Shown piece by piece: positions 62,414-64,000 of a stretch of DNA of 64,000 bases. The first letter of the stretch is position 1. Each line of letters begins with the position of its first letter. The notes beneath the pieces were generated by a model. It searched no databases, was not told where the DNA came from, and worked only from the letters and a program-made list of their open reading frames with translations. The DNA comes from Coralloluteibacterium thermophilum (lineage in GTDB: Bacteria; Pseudomonadota; Gammaproteobacteria; Xanthomonadales; Xanthomonadaceae). Position numbers and translations under genes: made by a program. Where the stretch lies: positions 62,001 to 126,000 of the forward strand of contig NZ_JBHSGG010000023.1 in the NCBI RefSeq assembly GCF_042654365.1, written 5' to 3'.

Positions 62414-63757
62414 ATGAGCACGCAACCCTTCATCGGCGCCAAGGAGTTCTTCCCCGGCATCGGCCGCATTCCCTTCGAGGGCCGCGGCTCCGACAACCCG
62501 CTGGCGTTCAAGGTCTACGACCCCGACAGGCGCATCGGCGACAGGACCATGGCCGAGCACCTGCGCTTCGCGGTGTGCTACTGGCACAGCTTCTGCGGCG
62601 CGGGCCACGATCCCTTCGGCCCGGGCACGCGCGCCTATCCGTGGGACGCCGGCAGCGGCGGGGCCCTGCAGAAGGCGGAGGCCAAGCTCGACGCCGCCTT
62701 CGAGTTCTTCACCAAGCTGGGTGTGCCGTACTGGTGCTTCCACGACGTGGATCTCGCGCCCGACGCCGACGACATCGGCGAGTACGAGAGGAACCTCAGG
62801 CACATGGTCGCGCTCGCCAAGGAGCGCCAGCAGGCCACCGGCATGAAGCTGCTGTGGGGCACGGCCAACCTGTTCAGCCACCCGCGCTACATGAACGGCG
62901 CGTCCACCAATCCCGACTTCGCCGTCGTCGCGCGCGCCGCGGTGCAGGTCAAGAACGCGCTGGAGGCCACCGTCGAGCTCGGCGGCGGCAACTACGTGTT
63001 CTGGGGCGGCCGCGAGGGCTACGCCAGCCTGCACAACACCGACATGAAGCGCGAGCTGGCGCACATGGCGCGCTTCCTCACCATGGCGCGCGACTACGGC
63101 CGCAGCATCGGCTTCGACGGCAACTTCCTCATCGAGCCCAAGCCGATGGAGCCGATGAAGCACCAGTACGACTTCGACAGCGCGACCTGCGTGGGCTTCC
63201 TGCGCGAGCACGGCCTGGACCAGGACTTCAAGCTCAACATCGAGGCCAACCACGCCACACTGTCCGGCCACAGCTTCGAGCACGACCTGCAGGTCGCCTC
63301 CGACGCCGGCATGCTCGGCAGCATCGACGCCAACCGCGGCAACCCGCAGAACGGCTGGGACACCGACCAGTTCCCGAGCGACCTGTACGACACCGTCGGC
63401 GCCATGATGGTGGTGCTGCGCCAGGGCGGCCTGCAGCCGGGCGGGCTCAACTTCGACGCCAAGGTGCGCCGCGAGTCCACCGATCCGCAGGACCTGTTCA
63501 TCGCCCACATCGGCGGCATGGACGCGTTCGCGCGCGGGCTGGAAGTGGCCCACGCGCTGCTCACCGCCTCGCCGTGGGAGCAGTGGCGGCGCGAGCGCTA
63601 CGCCAGCTTCGACGCGGGCGAGGGCAAGGCGTTCGAGGAGGGCGGCCTGTCGCTCGCCGACCTGCACGGCATCGCGCTGAAGTCGGGCGAGCCGCAGCAG
63701 CGCAGCGGCCGCCAGGAGGCCTACGAGAACCTGCTCAACCAGTACCTGCTGCGTTGA
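62414..63757 (+). CDS. xylA: xylose isomerase
   Basis: A 447-residue class II xylose isomerase converting D-xylose to D-xylulose. Landmarks: YWHSFCGAGHDPFGPG, the catalytic His in PYWCFHDVDLAPDA, the motif YVFWGGREGYASLHNTDMK, metal ligands in LIEPKPMEPMKHQYDFD and IEANHATLSGHSFEHD, and GWDTDQFPSDLYDT. Start ATG at 62414, about 110 bases after xylB with a REP pair in between. The product is the substrate for XylB. Confidence 0.96.
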   Translation: MSTQPFIGAKEFFPGIGRIPFEGRGSDNPLAFKVYDPDRRIGDRTMAEHLRFAVCYWHSFCGAGHDPFGPGTRAYPWDAGSGGALQKAEAKLDAAFEFFTKLGVPYWCFHDVDLAPDADDIGEYERNLRHMVALAKERQQATGMKLLWGTANLFSHPRYMNGASTNPDFAVVARAAVQVKNALEATVELGGGNYVFWGGREGYASLHNTDMKRELAHMARFLTMARDYGRSIGFDGNFLIEPKPMEPMKHQYDFDSATCVGFLREHGLDQDFKLNIEANHATLSGHSFEHDLQVASDAGMLGSIDANRGNPQNGWDTDQFPSDLYDTVGAMMVVLRQGGLQPGGLNFDAKVRRESTDPQDLFIAHIGGMDAFARGLEVAHALLTASPWEQWRRERYASFDAGEGKAFEEGGLSLADLHGIALKSGEPQQRSGRQEAYENLLNQYLLR

Positions 63758-63764
63758 GCCAACG

Positions 63765-63798
63765 GACGGCGCCGCCGGCGGAAGACCGGCGCGCCGTC
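63765..63798 (+). terminator. hairpin after xylA
   Basis: GACGGCGC (63765-63772) pairs with GCGCCGTC (63791-63798), and an inner GCCGG/CCGGC helix extends it with a bulge; the xylA stop is 8 bases upstream. It has no U-run, so it may be a terminator or simply a stabilising 3' structure. Confidence 0.45.
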
Positions 63799-63851
63799 GG
63801 GGGAGGGGAGCGTGGAATGAGCACCCGCATGCGGGTCGTGCACGTCGCCGC

Positions 63852-63873
63852 GCCGGGCCGGGGAGGGCCCGGC
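63852..63873 (-). terminator. hairpin at the end of the LacI-type regulator
   Basis: GCCGGGCC (63852-63859) pairs with GGCCCGGC (63866-63873) over a 6-base loop, three bases after the stop of the leftward regulator gene. No T-run follows. Confidence 0.4.
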
Positions 63874-63876
63874 GGG

Positions 63877-64000
63877 CTATTTCGCCTGGGGAAGGGGCGC
63901 GACCGAGCCGCGGACCACCAGGCGGTGCGGCACCACGTGGTCCACCAGCACCCGCGTGCTGCGGTCGCGGCGGCGGATGCTGCGCAGGAGCACGTCCACC
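63877..64000 (-). CDS. xylR: LacI-family transcriptional regulator, 3' end only (probable xylR)
   Basis: The gene enters from the right edge; only the last 40 residues are visible, ending VPHRLVVRGSVAPLPQAK. The HRLVVRGSV ending is typical of LacI/PurR-family ligand-binding domains. It is convergent with xylA. With the xyl-box upstream of xylB this is very likely the xylose repressor XylR, but the DNA-binding domain lies outside the window, so the name is an inference. Confidence 0.65.
   Translation of the reverse strand, partial: VDVLLRSIRRRDRSTRVLVDHVVPHRLVVRGSVAPLPQAK

Overview
This window comes from a very GC-rich gammaproteobacterium, most probably a member of the Xanthomonadaceae/Lysobacteraceae (Luteimonas/Lysobacter-like). 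The evidence is a xylose locus with a Xanthomonas-type operator (TGGTAGCGCTAACT), the gene order leuS-lptE-holA-nadD-rsfS-rlmH, REP elements of the TAGGAGCGGCTTCAGCCGCGA type, and several intergenic regions filled with period-7 G-rich words. It is ordinary chromosome: I see no prophage, transposase, CRISPR array, rRNA or tRNA. Fifty-nine protein genes are called; the first and last run off the window edges.

Layout. 0-6 kb: end of an alkyltransferase-like DNA repair gene, a rhomboid protease, two tandem Sel1-repeat paralogues with a TonB-C-like tail, and rapA on the other strand. 6-10.5 kb: two M13 metallopeptidase paralogues, of which the second has lost its zinc-binding and catalytic residues. 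10.7-15 kb: a histidine phosphatase, then a 2OG-Fe(II) oxygenase divergent from feoA-feoB plus a small Cys-rich membrane protein, with a Fur-box-like site in between. 15-21 kb: DUF2147, DUF502, a Ser/Thr kinase fused to a formylglycine-enzyme-type domain, a hotdog thioesterase, a CnoX-like thioredoxin and a DUF998 membrane protein. 21.2-28.8 kb: the complete NAD-dependent formate dehydrogenase operon fdsGBA-fdhD-fdsD and its divergent ModE/LysR-like regulator.

28.8-43.5 kb: a periplasmic amidohydrolase with a ClpP-fold lipoprotein; the leuS-lptE-holA-nadD-rsfS-rlmH housekeeping cluster; mgtE; a three-lipoprotein CsgG/DUF4810/DUF799 operon; metG; a small lipoprotein. 43.6-52 kb: mrp/apbC, dcd, a hypothetical gene, then nine head-to-tail minus-strand genes, mostly with 4-base overlaps: dienelactone hydrolase, HIT protein, pxpB, pxpC, a 56-residue membrane peptide, pxpA, DUF969, DUF979 and pcp. 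Together they look like a pyroglutamate release, transport and hydrolysis unit. 52-60 kb: rimO, an NTF2-like lipoprotein, a type II NADH dehydrogenase and a DJ-1/PfpI protein divergent across a 28-bp AcrR-like palindrome, a sodium/solute symporter and an ABC exporter. 60.8-64 kb: xylB, a REP pair, xylA and the 3' end of a convergent LacI-type xylR.

The most interesting points are the inactive M13 paralogue, the pyroglutamate operon with its unassigned members, the palindrome that carries promoter-like hexamers on both strands, the near-identical copy of the rapA 3' end between the Sel1 genes, and the quasi-palindromic G3N4 repeat elements in several intergenic regions. All family calls were made by reading translated motifs; no database search was run.
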